Part shown: one piece after another, positions 42,295-52,963 of the stretch
How positions within the stretch are numbered: position 1 is the stretch's first letter
Layout: each line of letters opens with the position of its first letter
NCBI GenBank assembly: GCA_026770025.1
Contig: JAMXDE010000015.1
Coordinates: 1,612,001 to 1,676,000, forward strand
DNA from: Craspedostauros australis
Lineage: Eukaryota; Bacillariophyta; Bacillariophyceae; Mastogloiales; Achnanthaceae
Length of the DNA: 64,000 bases
Direction: 5' to 3'
Program-made: the position numbers and the translations under genes
The notes under the pieces: model-generated
What the model saw: only the letters and a program-made list of their open reading frames with translations
Database searches by the model: none
What the model was told of the DNA's origin: nothing

Positions 42295-43113
42295 TGTCAG
42301 GAATCGGGTGTTCTAAAACACCGAATTGCCGCACCTCCCAGGAGTAAGGAGCCGAATGTCATGATATGATACATTACCGCAACTCTCACCCTTGGATCTT
42401 TGTGACAGAAAAATGTGAGCTGCACGTGTTTCGGTGATGGAGAACGACACGTGCCGAATGCGAACCGTACCTTGGCGTTCGTGACCTCAATACAGGAATG
42501 CCAATCACACGTGAATGTCGCAGGGGGCAGGGATGTTGGAATCGTGACCAACATCACGACACGAGCGACTACGGCCCCCATGTCGCAACCAATGAGAAAA
42601 GAGTACTGGAGGAAGGCCGATGTCACGAAGTGTGAGATGGCCTATGAACGAACCTGGTATGAGGAACATCCAGGAAGCCGGTGAAGTGATCGGCGAAGTA
42701 AGCGGAGAAACGACAGGCGAAACATCGGAGATGATCGGAGATGTGTGATGGTCGAGGAGCTGAATGAGCTCCCAACCGAGGTGTTCCCGTGACAAATGGG
42801 AGACCATGATCTGGTTGAATGGACCGACCTGTGTGATGCCTACGACTCGGCGATGTCTAAAGCATCGAAACTATCGGTGGAGGACAACGTGCTTTTGTGC
42901 ACGAACATGGGACACTCGGTGGTGCACGCATGTCCATGATGAATTTGCAGTGAATGCAAGATGAATGCCTTCTAGACCAACAGAGGGACCCATGGTGATC
43001 TCAGGAGGAGATCGAACTTTGAGATTGAGAGCAATGAAGAGCTCACAATTCAGAGAAGTAGATTCTAACAAACGATTAGCTTTCTACTATCACACCACCC
43101 CGGATTTCCAACA
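42295..43113 (+). repeat. solo LTR of the Copia A/B family
   Basis: 819 bp in the opposite orientation to Copia A and B. The minus strand reads TGTTGGAAATCCGGGG... to ...GATTCCTGACA. Flanked by ATTGGT on both sides (42,289-42,294 and 43,114-43,119). The 5' part resembles the Copia B LTR (GAGCTC block) and the 3' part the Copia A LTR (GGGAGGTGCGGCAAT). A hairpin GGTGTT-CTAA-AACACC lies near its end. It is a product of LTR-LTR recombination. Confidence 0.9.
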
Positions 43114-43882
43114 ATTGGTAGCTCACAGGATCAGGAGTATCAAGCTCCTTGATGTCGAACGCTGGTCGCACAGCCTTCATCTCCTTTGCAATAGCTTGTC
43201 GCCACAGATCCGTGCCTGTGGCTGCGTCGATCGCGAGTGCGTGACGCACTGATGTAGGAAGCTCCACGCCAAACATTTCGTTCTTTTGGACGTGTCGCCG
43301 CTTCGTTGCCATGATGATGCGTTGTTGTTTGCACAGAGTGTGTGGCACCCACCACTTGAATGCGGGTTCGTTGACGAGCTTGTTATCTGCGGCATATTCG
43401 GCAACACGTACTGGATCAGCTTCTTTTGCATCGCGTAGATGGATCCAGGATGTGGACCCGTCCTTCCACCGGATGCAGAGCTTCCAGCCTTTTGTGGATT
43501 TGGAATGAGGAGAAGGAGAAGCAACAGAGGGCAAACGTTTGTGATCGATAATCTTGTCCATCAGCACAGTGGTGTATCCGTCGTCGTGGGAGAGAGGCAA
43601 AACAGAGGATTTGGAGACAACAACGCCATTGGCAGTGAGGATGTACGAGCACATGGCGTCACCAACAGAGCAGCTTGGCCCAAGATATTGGCCAAGTTGT
43701 TTGACGTTCATGGATGCATCTTGAATGTTGATGTACCAGACAAAACCAAACCAGCCAAATTCAGCGATGTGAGAGATGTCAGCAGTATCACCGGATAGGA
43801 TGGTTGCAGGTGTCTCGCAATGTAGATCATGGATGGCGAGTGCAGTATGACTGCGTATTTCGGCACAGTATTCGAAACAATA
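43114..43882 (-). pseudogene. old CoDi element: linker between integrase and RT
   Basis: Open frame with FKWWVPHTLCKQQRIIMATKRR, FGVELPTSVRHALAID and GTDLWRQAIAKEMKAVRPAF, the conserved block just before RT in CoDi elements. It ends in SYQ at the solo-LTR edge and resumes as YMECHMIF on the other side. At 43,882 it meets Copia B; the frame joins the integrase part across the ACAATA duplication. Confidence 0.8.
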
Positions 43883-46206
43883 TGTTGGAAATCCGGGGTT
43901 AGTGTTAGTAAGACCTAATTCGTTGTTAGACCGTACTATTCAGAACTGTGAGCTCATTCTCTTCAGCTCCTTTGCCTTTCGTTTCTCATATCCACAAGGA
44001 TTTTTCGTCGCACAAAAGTCGAAAAGTTGCGTCAGGACGCAACAGTCTCAGAAAATTTCGATTTCTTGCGTCAGGACGCAAACCGAGAATTAGCGTGGCA
44101 AATTAACACGACGAAAAAATTGTATCGACTAGTTGGACTGATGGCCTCAAAAACATCCTCCTCTTGTGCGGGCTTCCTTCGTGTTATTTTCTGAGCTTTT
44201 TTTCGTGTTGTTTTCGCGTAGTGTTCAGTGTTCTCTAGATCAAACACATACTCTAGAGGATGCTGCCATTTGCAGTGATCATGAGGATGCCAACTCTAGT
44301 TTGTTGGTACCATATTAGTAATAGCACTACCACAACAGCATAGACGTGGTGTTTTGTTTAGCTAGCCAGTGTCTTCATGTCTACTCGACTACGTGCATTT
44401 GTTGGTGTATCGATAGGACCTGCGGTCCTTTCCGTGCCTACTTCACATTGAGCAGTTCCTCTCCAGGCATCTTCACATGGAATCAGTGTCTATTTCATTC
44501 ATTTTGAGGTGAGATGTGCATCTTGGTTTGTGTTTGCATCTATTTTGCCTGGGTCCAACCTCATTGGATGATCCAATCGAATCAAGATCGCCATCCTTGT
44601 GCTTATCTTTTAAGCAAAGATTGCTTGGTACATTGAGAAACATGAATGTGTTAGTACTATCATGAATAAGAAGATGTACATATGTGATAGCAGGACGGCA
44701 ATCGGATTCACCCAGATTCTGGCCGCACGCATGACCGCCGCGAATGCAGTTGCTTTCCCACGCATTTGTTTCTGCCAACCAAAGGGATCTCACTTGACAA
44801 CAGTACAGATACATACTGGCAAACACCATCTGCTTCTATTGTTTCTATGCCTCATGTGGTCTTAGAATTGAACTCCGCACAGGAAGAACATCCATGCCTT
44901 CGTTGGTGCAAAATCTTGCGTGAGATTCTTGTTTGCGGCGGGGATGCGCCAAGTGTTGAAAGTCCAAACCCCGTAAGCACAAGCTTGAGGACAATTGACA
45001 GAGCATTGCATTTTATTTGAAGCGATGTGGAATGAAAGAGAGCCTTGCACTTGTGTAAAAACCAAGATTGTTGATGATCAATGTGCGGAGGCGAATTGTC
45101 GTGCAGAAGGCACGAACTATGTGCCCCGAACAGCACCACAGATAACACAGAGCTGATGGGTGAGCGGAAACACTCTTTTAACTGAGAAGGAGCAAACATA
45201 GGCAGCAAAGCTGGCAAAGAGAATGGTAGTTTCACAACAGGAAGGAGGACAACGGAGCCGGATGCGAAATATCTGGCTCCTTTCCTCCTCTACGCAAGCA
45301 GGAGAGTATGGAAGAGGCGAAGAATGTGATTTACAACACATAGAATCACTAATGTATGGATTGCAGCATTGAGAGAGTTGTTTCGATACTATTGTTGCTG
45401 GAAGTGGAGCGCAGATAAGATTTGCATCCATCAGTACAAAACAACACGGTAAAACACACAGTATTTGTCCCAAAGCACAGGCGACAAATGACGATATTGG
45501 ACGATTTGTGGAGCGAGTGTTCGAGTGAGTCATATTATTTTGCGCTCCGTGTTAAATCTCCACGATAAAGTCAATTTTGCGTCCTGACGCAAACTTATTT
45601 CGGGGTTGCGTCAGGACGCAAGAAAAGCCGTTTTTGCGTCCTGACGCAAGGGTTTTCTCCTTGTGGATATAGCATCTCCTGCAGCAGCATCGTGTTATAC
45701 TGTTGCATTCATGCATCTCTTCATCATGAATCATCGCTTGCATACATGAGATCGCATCCGCAGGCATCCTTTGTCATGCACATCGTCGTGCATATCCTTA
45801 TTCTACATTCCCTGCGGTACGATTCCACAGTCTTGCGTTTCGCTCTTGATCTCCTGACACCGAACTTTCCGATTGGTGTCATGATTGGTGTCATGGATGA
45901 TGCGCTTTCTGAGTTGTTCTAGTCCGTGGGTGACACGTGCCATGATCTCCAGATGGGGTGATCATCAATGTGTCGGTCATCATCTTCCTTCACATGATTT
46001 AGATATCGTGTCCTTTTCTTGATTCATAGAGGACAGACTTGTTTGCTTGGTAAGACTGAGGTCATTCCCGTGTGATTCGTGTCGTGGGTGGAATGGATAA
46101 TATTCAATGGTGTGACGAATAATATCCAAAGGTGTGACAAATAGTGTTGGGAGTTGCGGCAATCATGGGTATCTTTCCGACATAGTCGTACCCTCGATTC
46201 CTGACA
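43883..46206 (-). repeat. Copia B 3' LTR, interrupted
   Basis: The LTR halves 43,883-43,991 and 45,671-46,206 flank the nested DNA transposon. The ends TGTTGG and CTGACA are intact. Confidence 0.95.
43992..45666. mobile_element. 1,675-bp DNA transposon with clustered 16-bp quasi-palindromes
   Basis: Ends CCACAAGGA and its inverted partner TCCTTGTGG. Flanked by ATAT (43,988-43,991 and 45,667-45,670); the uninterrupted LTR copy at 52,313 has a single ATAT at this site, so the boundaries are exact. TTGCGTCAGGACGCAA or its complement occurs at 44,027, 44,066, 45,577, 45,606 and 45,634, all within 90 bp of an end. No protein domain is recognised inside, so it is probably non-autonomous. The superfamily cannot be assigned. 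Confidence 0.9.
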
Positions 46207-46216
46207 CCCTTCCATT
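46207..46216 (-). other. Copia B polypurine tract
   Basis: The minus strand reads AATGGAAGGG next to the 3' LTR, as in Copia A. Confidence 0.75.
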
Positions 46217-46281
46217 GTCGCATCGACAACACATCACTCACACTCTCACATTTTTCATAATTTCGCGTCCTCTTCTCTCCG

Positions 46282-49200
46282 TCACTGATCCATTGTGGAA
46301 CGCAGTTGGATGTAGTGATCCTTGTGTTTTTCGTAGGTCTCCTTTTTGGTATTCTTTGTAAAGCCGTCTGCGATGTTGTCTTCAGAACGCACAAATTTGG
46401 TTCTGGCTTCTCCGTTTGTGATCAGTTCTCGAATGAAATGATGTCGGATGTCGATGTGCCGTGTCCTGGCGGATGTTGATGGGTTGGACGCGATGAAGAT
46501 CGCTCCAACATTGTCAACCATCACATCTGCTGGCTTGTGCATCCTCAGTCCGATGTCGCGAATCAATTGTGTTGCGAAGCGAATTTCTTTTCCTGCCTCC
46601 GACAGGGCGACGTACTCTGCTTCCGTCGAGCTGAGTGTTACGCTCCGTTGTGCCTTTGATCTCCATATGATCGACACTCCTTGTAGTAGGACGATGTGCC
46701 CTCCTACGCTGATGCGATTGTCTTTGTCACCTGCGAATTCGCTGTCGGTGTATATTGCAATCTTCCATGCGTCTTGGGTCAGTGGACTTGGTTTCATCTT
46801 CAGTCCATACTCTCTCGTGTCCCATACGAATTTCATGACTCGAAGCATTTCCTTGTATGCTGCGGCCGTTGGTCCATCCAACACCTTGGTCAATTCTCGC
46901 ACTGCATTGGCGATGTCGGGTCGAGAGTGTTTCACCAGGTATAGCAGCATACCTACTCCGCTTTGGTATCTGCTGTGTCGCTGCTTGTCCACTTTGGGTG
47001 CGTCGCTTTGCCTTTGGATGCCTTGCCCTGGGGTCCCAGGCGTTCCGTATCGTTGCAGCTTCACCACATCGCTTCCGAACGTATCGATGATGATCTTTAG
47101 GATGTGTGGTTGGTTCACCCAACAGATCGTTTTGTTGTGGTTGAAGATGATCTTGCAACTCAGGTAGTCTTCGAGATCTTCCTCCACCTTGACACCGAAT
47201 CGTTCCGCTCGAATATCCTTCACGAGCTTTTTCAATTCCTGCTCCTCTCCAATGCAGAGGCAATCGTCCACGTAGGTGCCGATCAGTAGCAGTCTCCCTT
47301 CCTGATTCCGAATCAGCAGGCAGGGGTCCACCTCGCTCTGTCTGAACCCTAGTTTGAATAGGATGTAGACGAGCTTCTTATTCCATTGTCTCGCGCTCTG
47401 CACGAGGCCGTAGATGGTTTTCTTGAGTAGCAGGCATTCGTCGGCTTCGTGCCTCATACCCTTTGGGCATTGTATGTAGATCTCTTCATCGAGGTCTCCA
47501 TGCAGGAATGCTGTCTCAAAGTCGATGATGATGCTGTCCATGTGTAGTATCATCTTCATCGTGAGCATGATTCGATATGTTGCATCATGTATCACTGGCG
47601 CGTGGTGTGCTGAGAAGTCGACTCCTGCGATTTGCGAGTATCCGCATGCCACGAGTCTGGCGCGGAATACCCCATTTCTCTTTTCCTTGAAGACCCATTT
47701 GGTCTTCACACACCGCCAATCCTTCGGCATCTGATCCTTCTTGATCTTTTCCCATACTTTCCTTCTGGCCATATCATAGAACTCTTTGTTGATAGCTTCG
47801 CGCCATTTCTTTCTTTTGTTGGGATCCGCATGGTCCCAGCAGTCTTCGAATGTGGTGGGGTCTAGCAGCATAGCGACATTCGCATGTTCTGCCCCTCCCT
47901 CATTTCGTTCGTCTTTCAATGCCTGGTCCGCAGCAATGATGTCATCTAGTCTCATCATTCCATGAGGTGTGTCTATCATCGTACCTGCGATATCTCTGTT
48001 GAATATTGACCCGTCTGCGTGGAAGTCGGGTCCTCCTGTTTCCGGTGGAGTTGTGATGGTCTCTTCGGGCGTCACATATCCCTCGCTGTCATTAGTTTCT
48101 GACTCATCATTCGATTCGAGGTCTCGCTCCTCCTCTGGGATTGGGTCGTTGTTATACCCGGCGAGAGCACTCAGCATCCTTGGCATGCGTGTTACAGGTT
48201 CTGCGACAGGGGTATCTTTGGGCTCTTTCTCAGCTGCTTCGTCTGCATTCCCCTCGTCGTCCCTTCCGAATTCATCGTCGATCTCTTCGTTCGATTCATT
48301 TTCCCCTTGGGCAGGGAGCAAGCTATCTTGCCCTCGCGCAGCGTCATCAGTATCTTCTATTTCTTTGGCTCTGCTGCTGCGATCCGCGTCGTCGGCCTCC
48401 ATGCTCTTGATGGTCTCCGATCGTCGCTCCCAAGTTGTTCTCGTAGCTCGGGTGTTCATACCCGACGTAGAGTCGTCATCTTCTAGATCTATCAGCATAG
48501 ATCTGTTGGCATTCTCGATACCTCTGAATTGCCTGTATGACTGATTCATCCATGTCACGTCTCTCGTGATTAGGATTTTGGTTGTAGCGAGATTCAGCAT
48601 TCGATATACTCCTTTCGCGTGCGATTGGCCGTAGCCGACGAACATGGCTGGTCTGGATCTATCGTCCAGCTTAGCCTTTATCGTACGACCGCCAATGTAT
48701 ACCATCCCTATTTCTCCGAATTTTCGTAATCCATCCACGAATGTTGGGATCCGGTTGTTGAAGAGAACACATGCTGGTTCTCTTGTCTTTGTCTCGATAA
48801 TATTTTCGAGCTGAGTCGCGGTTCGGGCTGCCTCCGCCCACAATTTTCCACGCACTGTTCTCGGGAGATGCGTTTGGTTGAGCATGGAGCGGACTTTCCC
48901 GTACAATGTCGCGAATTTTCTTTCCACGCGACCGTTCTGTTGGGGAGTGGAAGCGGCAGTGTATTCGAACGTTGGGCCGAATCCTGCGCTGAGAAGCTGT
49001 TTTTCCGCGGCATAATTCTCTCCCGCATTGTCACATCTGATATTTTTCACATGTGCCTGTTGGTTGGAGTGAAGCCATCGGAGGAGCGTGATCAGCTTTT
49101 CTCCGACTTCACTTTTCTCTTTCAAAAAGTAGCTCCAGCAGTAATCACTGTAATCATCGATGACAAGGAGCCAATATTTTCCTTGTCCGTAGCTGTGCGT

Positions 49201-52200
49201 TTGAACACTCGATGTGTCAATGAACAACCGCTCACCAATTTCCTTTGCTTGGAGCTGCAGACGTTTTGTCATTGACTTCTGCTTCTGTTTTCCAATTGCG
49301 CAGTCAATGCATGCATGCAACTTGCCTGTGACATTCCAACCGTATCGTCCCGCTGTGCGAGAGATCGTGTAAGTGTCAACATGGCCTAACATTTTATGAA
49401 TTTGGTTGATGTCCACCGCGGACCCGGTGGACACGCCGACATTGGCTTGGTCCTCGTGGGGAGGGGCGCTGATCATGTTCACTCCACTCACGAAACCGCT
49501 ATGGGTTGCCATGAGTCTGTCGAACGTGATGCGTTGCCCGCGCTTCTCCAAGCTCATCACGACACCTTGGTTGCTGATGTCGAAGCCGTTCTCGAGAGCT
49601 TTGTTGATGCTCAAGAGGTTCACCCACAGGTTGGGCACGAACTTCACTTGCTTGAGCACGATGGTAGCTTGGTTCCCGTTCTTCTGCATCACGACCATGC
49701 GTTTATCGCCAACCTTCGTTGCCTTGAGGTATCGGCCGCTGCCGATCTTGATGGAGTGGTTGGCCACTCGCACGTTAATCATTCCCTCTTCGCTATTGGT
49801 GAGGTGGCATGAGGCACCGGAATCACCCAGCCAAGTGTTTGCTTCGTGGTGGTCGGGGGCGATGGTGTGGCGGAGTGCGCTTCCATTGTCGAGGTCACCG
49901 ATCACCATGGCCATGTCTGGTTGAGCTTCGGCGGCTCGGTAGATGGGGAGCTGGTTGAACTCCTCTGGGTCTCGGACTCCTTGGTCACCTGGATGATGCA
50001 TCCACATCAGCATCTCTGCGGCATGCTGAACCAGGCTGTCGATGAGCCCTCTGTGGATGGGTGGCAGGTTGAGCTCTTCAAGCCTTGTGTTAATGTGTTG
50101 CACGGCTTGCACCAGTTGCATTGGCGTGTACACGTCGATGCGGTGCATCATGTAGTAGAGCGTGCGAGGGTTCAGGCTTTCTCCTCCTCCTTCGGTGTAC
50201 GCGTGCGCCGCGTCGCAGCACAGTAGGGCGAGCTCAGAGCGCACTTCATCAGCAACCATCATGTTGCTGAGAGAGTATCTCATGGCGACATGCAGAAGTC
50301 CCGCAGTCCAGAGCTTCTGGCGGCGCGTCATGATGTCTTGGATCGTTGTTGGCGCCGCCCTTGCAGGGGGGTTTGCCAGTTGGATGAGGAACGGCGAGTT
50401 ACGGCAGGTCTTGCACATGGCGTAGAGAGGGCCGCGCTGAAAACACAGCGGGCACCATCCTGCGGTGCTCCCTCCGTTGCGGGACGACTCTTCGATCATT
50501 CGATCGACCAGAGTCCTTGGTTCGGTTCGAGAGTAGATGGTGGAGGTGACGCGATGGTCGACTCCAGGCATCGCTACTTCATTCTCCATGATGTCTCCGA
50601 CGTTGAGGGGTTCATCCTTGTAGACGATCCCTTCGAAGAGATTGTCTTCGTCGGTGTAGTCGTCTTCATCGCTTGATGGGAAGTGCTCGCGGTTGATGGT
50701 CTCAACTGCAGCAACTGGGGGTCCGTAGTATCCGTACACACTTGGGGTGTGGGCCTCTCGTTCCTCTTCAGAGTACTCGACCTCTTCTTCGAGGTCGAGT
50801 CCGGTCATGTCTTCGTCGGTGGTTGCGAGGGCCATGTCGTCGATGAACGACTCGTAGTGCGCCATGTTGGTGGTGTTGATTGTTTGGTTTTTCTTGATGT
50901 TCGTGATTTCGTCAATTGTCACGATTCTTGGGTTGGTCACATTTTTGACCTCAGCGGGGTCGGTTGCGAGCTCATCGATGGGGAAACACACCAATTCTTC
51001 GTTGTTGGCCGACTTGTCTTCGTCGGGCAACCACATTGATTCATCGGTCATCACGAGACCGATTTCGTCTTCTTCGTTGTTAGCGGGCATCCACATGGGT
51101 TCATCTACCACGACGAACGCGGTGTTGTCTGCCGCGGCGTCTTCGGGTAGCCACATCGGTTCCTCGACCATCACGAGGGCGACGTCGTCTGTTCCGTCCA
51201 TACCGTCGGTGGCCACGTTGGCGGCGTCGGCTGCTCTCATAGCTGCCTTCAACTTGAAGCACTCGAGGATCTTGTGTCCCTTCTTACCGCAGTACTTGCA
51301 GTTTCCGTTGAACTTGGTCTTGTCCTCAGTATCACTTCTCTTGTTTTTCTTCGTGGGCTTGCCTCCTTTGTTCTTTGGCGCAGAGCGGCAGTCAGCCTTC
51401 TTGTGCCCGTAGGCGCCGCAGTTGCGGCAGTGGCCCTTGAAGCCACCAGTGGCGGCAAGAGCCATTTCTTCCTTGCTATTGTTCTCGCGCTTACTACCTC
51501 CTTGCTTGATGTGACGTGCGTCGTAGGTTGCACTCACTGCTTCGCGGATGTCTTCGATAGTCATCTGCTTTTCGATGTTTTCGAACTTGAGCTCGATGAG
51601 CTTCACATCCATTTCGTAGTCTCTTCCGAGAGCGTTGAGCACGAGCATGTGGTACTGCTCCATGTCCATGTTAACTCCCGCGTGCTTGAGGCGGTTACGG
51701 ATCACCTCCATTTCGGTGAGGAAGGTATCCGGGTGTTCGCCTTTCTTCAATCGCATCCCGTTGAGTTGAGCCAACAACTTTGCCTTCATTGGCGCAGTGC
51801 GTTGCTCGTAGATGCGCTCGAGAGCCTTCCACGCCTTGCGAGGGTCTCCTCCCTCGTAGATGTTGCTCTCGCATCCCAACACAGCCATGAAGGCGACATC
51901 GCCTTCGGTGGTTTCATGGTTGATTGCCATGGTCAGTTCTTCAAACGCGTACTTGGCCAGAGCCATCTTGTACTCCGCCTTCTCCTCGGGAGACATGGCA
52001 GATAACTTCGAGGCCTTAAGCTTCTTCTCTTCGCTTCCCGCGATGGAAGCGAGAGGAGAGGGGTCAAAAGCCTCGGTCTTCACAATCACTTCACCCAAGT
52101 CCTTGAGATACAAGTCTCCGTAACCCTTGCGGTTGGCGCGGGCAAGGAACTTCGCACTCCAAGCTTTCCAGGAGGATCGCTTGCCGTCGAACATGATCAT

Positions 52201-52233
52201 GTAACGATCGGTCTTACCGAGGAAGGACGTCAT
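46282..52233 (-). CDS. Copia B gag-pol polyprotein
   Basis: 1,983 residues, uninterrupted. Gag (1-265), zinc knuckles CRNCGAYGHKKADC (269-282) and CKYCGKKGHKILEC (312-325), then an extra region of about 470 residues before protease DSGA (804-807). That region starts with three 20-residue repeats (about 351-410, each with a form of EPMWLP) and contains WCPLC...CKTC (Cys 594, 597, 607, 610). Integrase has H946, H951, C975, C978 and D1006, D1068, E1104. RT YVDD lies near 1654-1657. RNase H follows, with YTDSEFAGDKDN, SSTEAEYVALS and MVDNVGAIFIA. Strongly similar to Copia A throughout except the hinge before RT and the extra region. Coding capacity looks intact although the 3' LTR carries an insertion. 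Confidence 0.95.
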   Translation of the reverse strand: MTSFLGKTDRYMIMFDGKRSSWKAWSAKFLARANRKGYGDLYLKDLGEVIVKTEAFDPSPLASIAGSEEKKLKASKLSAMSPEEKAEYKMALAKYAFEELTMAINHETTEGDVAFMAVLGCESNIYEGGDPRKAWKALERIYEQRTAPMKAKLLAQLNGMRLKKGEHPDTFLTEMEVIRNRLKHAGVNMDMEQYHMLVLNALGRDYEMDVKLIELKFENIEKQMTIEDIREAVSATYDARHIKQGGSKRENNSKEEMALAATGGFKGHCRNCGAYGHKKADCRSAPKNKGGKPTKKNKRSDTEDKTKFNGNCKYCGKKGHKILECFKLKAAMRAADAANVATDGMDGTDDVALVMVEEPMWLPEDAAADNTAFVVVDEPMWMPANNEEDEIGLVMTDESMWLPDEDKSANNEELVCFPIDELATDPAEVKNVTNPRIVTIDEITNIKKNQTINTTNMAHYESFIDDMALATTDEDMTGLDLEEEVEYSEEEREAHTPSVYGYYGPPVAAVETINREHFPSSDEDDYTDEDNLFEGIVYKDEPLNVGDIMENEVAMPGVDHRVTSTIYSRTEPRTLVDRMIEESSRNGGSTAGWCPLCFQRGPLYAMCKTCRNSPFLIQLANPPARAAPTTIQDIMTRRQKLWTAGLLHVAMRYSLSNMMVADEVRSELALLCCDAAHAYTEGGGESLNPRTLYYMMHRIDVYTPMQLVQAVQHINTRLEELNLPPIHRGLIDSLVQHAAEMLMWMHHPGDQGVRDPEEFNQLPIYRAAEAQPDMAMVIGDLDNGSALRHTIAPDHHEANTWLGDSGASCHLTNSEEGMINVRVANHSIKIGSGRYLKATKVGDKRMVVMQKNGNQATIVLKQVKFVPNLWVNLLSINKALENGFDISNQGVVMSLEKRGQRITFDRLMATHSGFVSGVNMISAPPHEDQANVGVSTGSAVDINQIHKMLGHVDTYTISRTAGRYGWNVTGKLHACIDCAIGKQKQKSMTKRLQLQAKEIGERLFIDTSSVQTHSYGQGKYWLLVIDDYSDYCWSYFLKEKSEVGEKLITLLRWLHSNQQAHVKNIRCDNAGENYAAEKQLLSAGFGPTFEYTAASTPQQNGRVERKFATLYGKVRSMLNQTHLPRTVRGKLWAEAARTATQLENIIETKTREPACVLFNNRIPTFVDGLRKFGEIGMVYIGGRTIKAKLDDRSRPAMFVGYGQSHAKGVYRMLNLATTKILITRDVTWMNQSYRQFRGIENANRSMLIDLEDDDSTSGMNTRATRTTWERRSETIKSMEADDADRSSRAKEIEDTDDAARGQDSLLPAQGENESNEEIDDEFGRDDEGNADEAAEKEPKDTPVAEPVTRMPRMLSALAGYNNDPIPEEERDLESNDESETNDSEGYVTPEETITTPPETGGPDFHADGSIFNRDIAGTMIDTPHGMMRLDDIIAADQALKDERNEGGAEHANVAMLLDPTTFEDCWDHADPNKRKKWREAINKEFYDMARRKVWEKIKKDQMPKDWRCVKTKWVFKEKRNGVFRARLVACGYSQIAGVDFSAHHAPVIHDATYRIMLTMKMILHMDSIIIDFETAFLHGDLDEEIYIQCPKGMRHEADECLLLKKTIYGLVQSARQWNKKLVYILFKLGFRQSEVDPCLLIRNQEGRLLLIGTYVDDCLCIGEEQELKKLVKDIRAERFGVKVEEDLEDYLSCKIIFNHNKTICWVNQPHILKIIIDTFGSDVVKLQRYGTPGTPGQGIQRQSDAPKVDKQRHSRYQSGVGMLLYLVKHSRPDIANAVRELTKVLDGPTAAAYKEMLRVMKFVWDTREYGLKMKPSPLTQDAWKIAIYTDSEFAGDKDNRISVGGHIVLLQGVSIIWRSKAQRSVTLSSTEAEYVALSEAGKEIRFATQLIRDIGLRMHKPADVMVDNVGAIFIASNPSTSARTRHIDIRHHFIRELITNGEARTKFVRSEDNIADGFTKNTKKETYEKHKDHYIQLRSTMDQ

Positions 52234-52300
52234 GGTGATGATGGTGAGAGTCGTTTGTTGCTGTGTTGGTGATGATGGAAACGTAGGATTTCAATCGTAA

Positions 52301-52312
52301 CGTTTCGAAACG
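52301..52312 (-). promoter_or_regulatory. palindrome at the expected primer-binding position, Copia B
   Basis: CGTTTCGAAACG adjoins the 5' LTR, identical to Copia A. Confidence 0.6.
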
Positions 52313-52957
52313 TGTTGGAAATCCGGGGTTAGTGTTAGTAAGACCTAATTCGTTGTTAGACCGTACTATTCAGAACCGTGAGCTCATTCTCTTCAGCTCC
52401 TTTGCCTTTCGTTTCTCATATAGCATCTCCTGCAGCAGCATCGTGTTATACTGTTGCATTCATGCATCTCTTCATCATGAATCATTGCTTGCATACATGA
52501 GATCGCATCCGCAGGCATCCTTTGTCATGCACATCGTCGTGCATATCCTTATTCTACATTCCCTGCGGTACGATTCCACAGTCTTGCGTTTCGCTCTTGA
52601 TCTCCTGACACCGAACTTTCCGATTGGTGTCATGATTGGTGTCATGGATGATGCGCTTTCTGAGTTGTTCTAGTCCGTGGGTGACACGTGCCATGATCTC
52701 CAGATGGGGTGATCATCAATGTGTCGGTCATCATCTTCCTTCACATGATTTAGATATCGTGTCCTTTTCTTGATTCATAGAGGACAGACTTGTTTGCTTG
52801 GTAAGACTGAGGTCATTCCCGTGTGATTCGTGTCGTGGGTGGAATGGATAATATTCAATGGTGTGACGAATAATATCCAAAGGTGTGACAAATAGTGTTG
52901 GGAGTTGCGGCAATCATGGGTATCTTTCCGACATAGTCGTACCCTCGATTCCTGACA
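52313..52957 (-). repeat. Copia B 5' LTR
   Basis: 645 bp, complete; provides the empty-site reference for the nested transposon (CTCATATAGC). Confidence 0.95.
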
Positions 52958-52963
52958 ACAATA

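Larger units (their letters stand above)
43883..52957 (-). mobile_element. Copia B, complete Ty1/copia retrotransposon with nested DNA transposon
   Basis: 9,075 bp. Right (5') LTR 52,313-52,957 is 645 bp. Left (3') LTR 43,883-46,206 is 2,324 bp because it contains a 1,675-bp insertion plus a 4-bp duplication; the remainder is exactly 645 bp. Target duplication ACAATA (43,877-43,882 and 52,958-52,963). The LTRs differ at a few sites (for example T/C in CAGAACTGTG and C/T in AATCATCGC), so it is slightly older than Copia A. It lies inside pol of the old CoDi element. Confidence 0.95.

Noticed and set aside
44027-45649. CRISPR or operator interpretation of the TTGCGTC repeats
   Set aside because: They are confined to the two ends of a precisely bounded transposon and occur in both orientations, so transposase-site repeats fit better.
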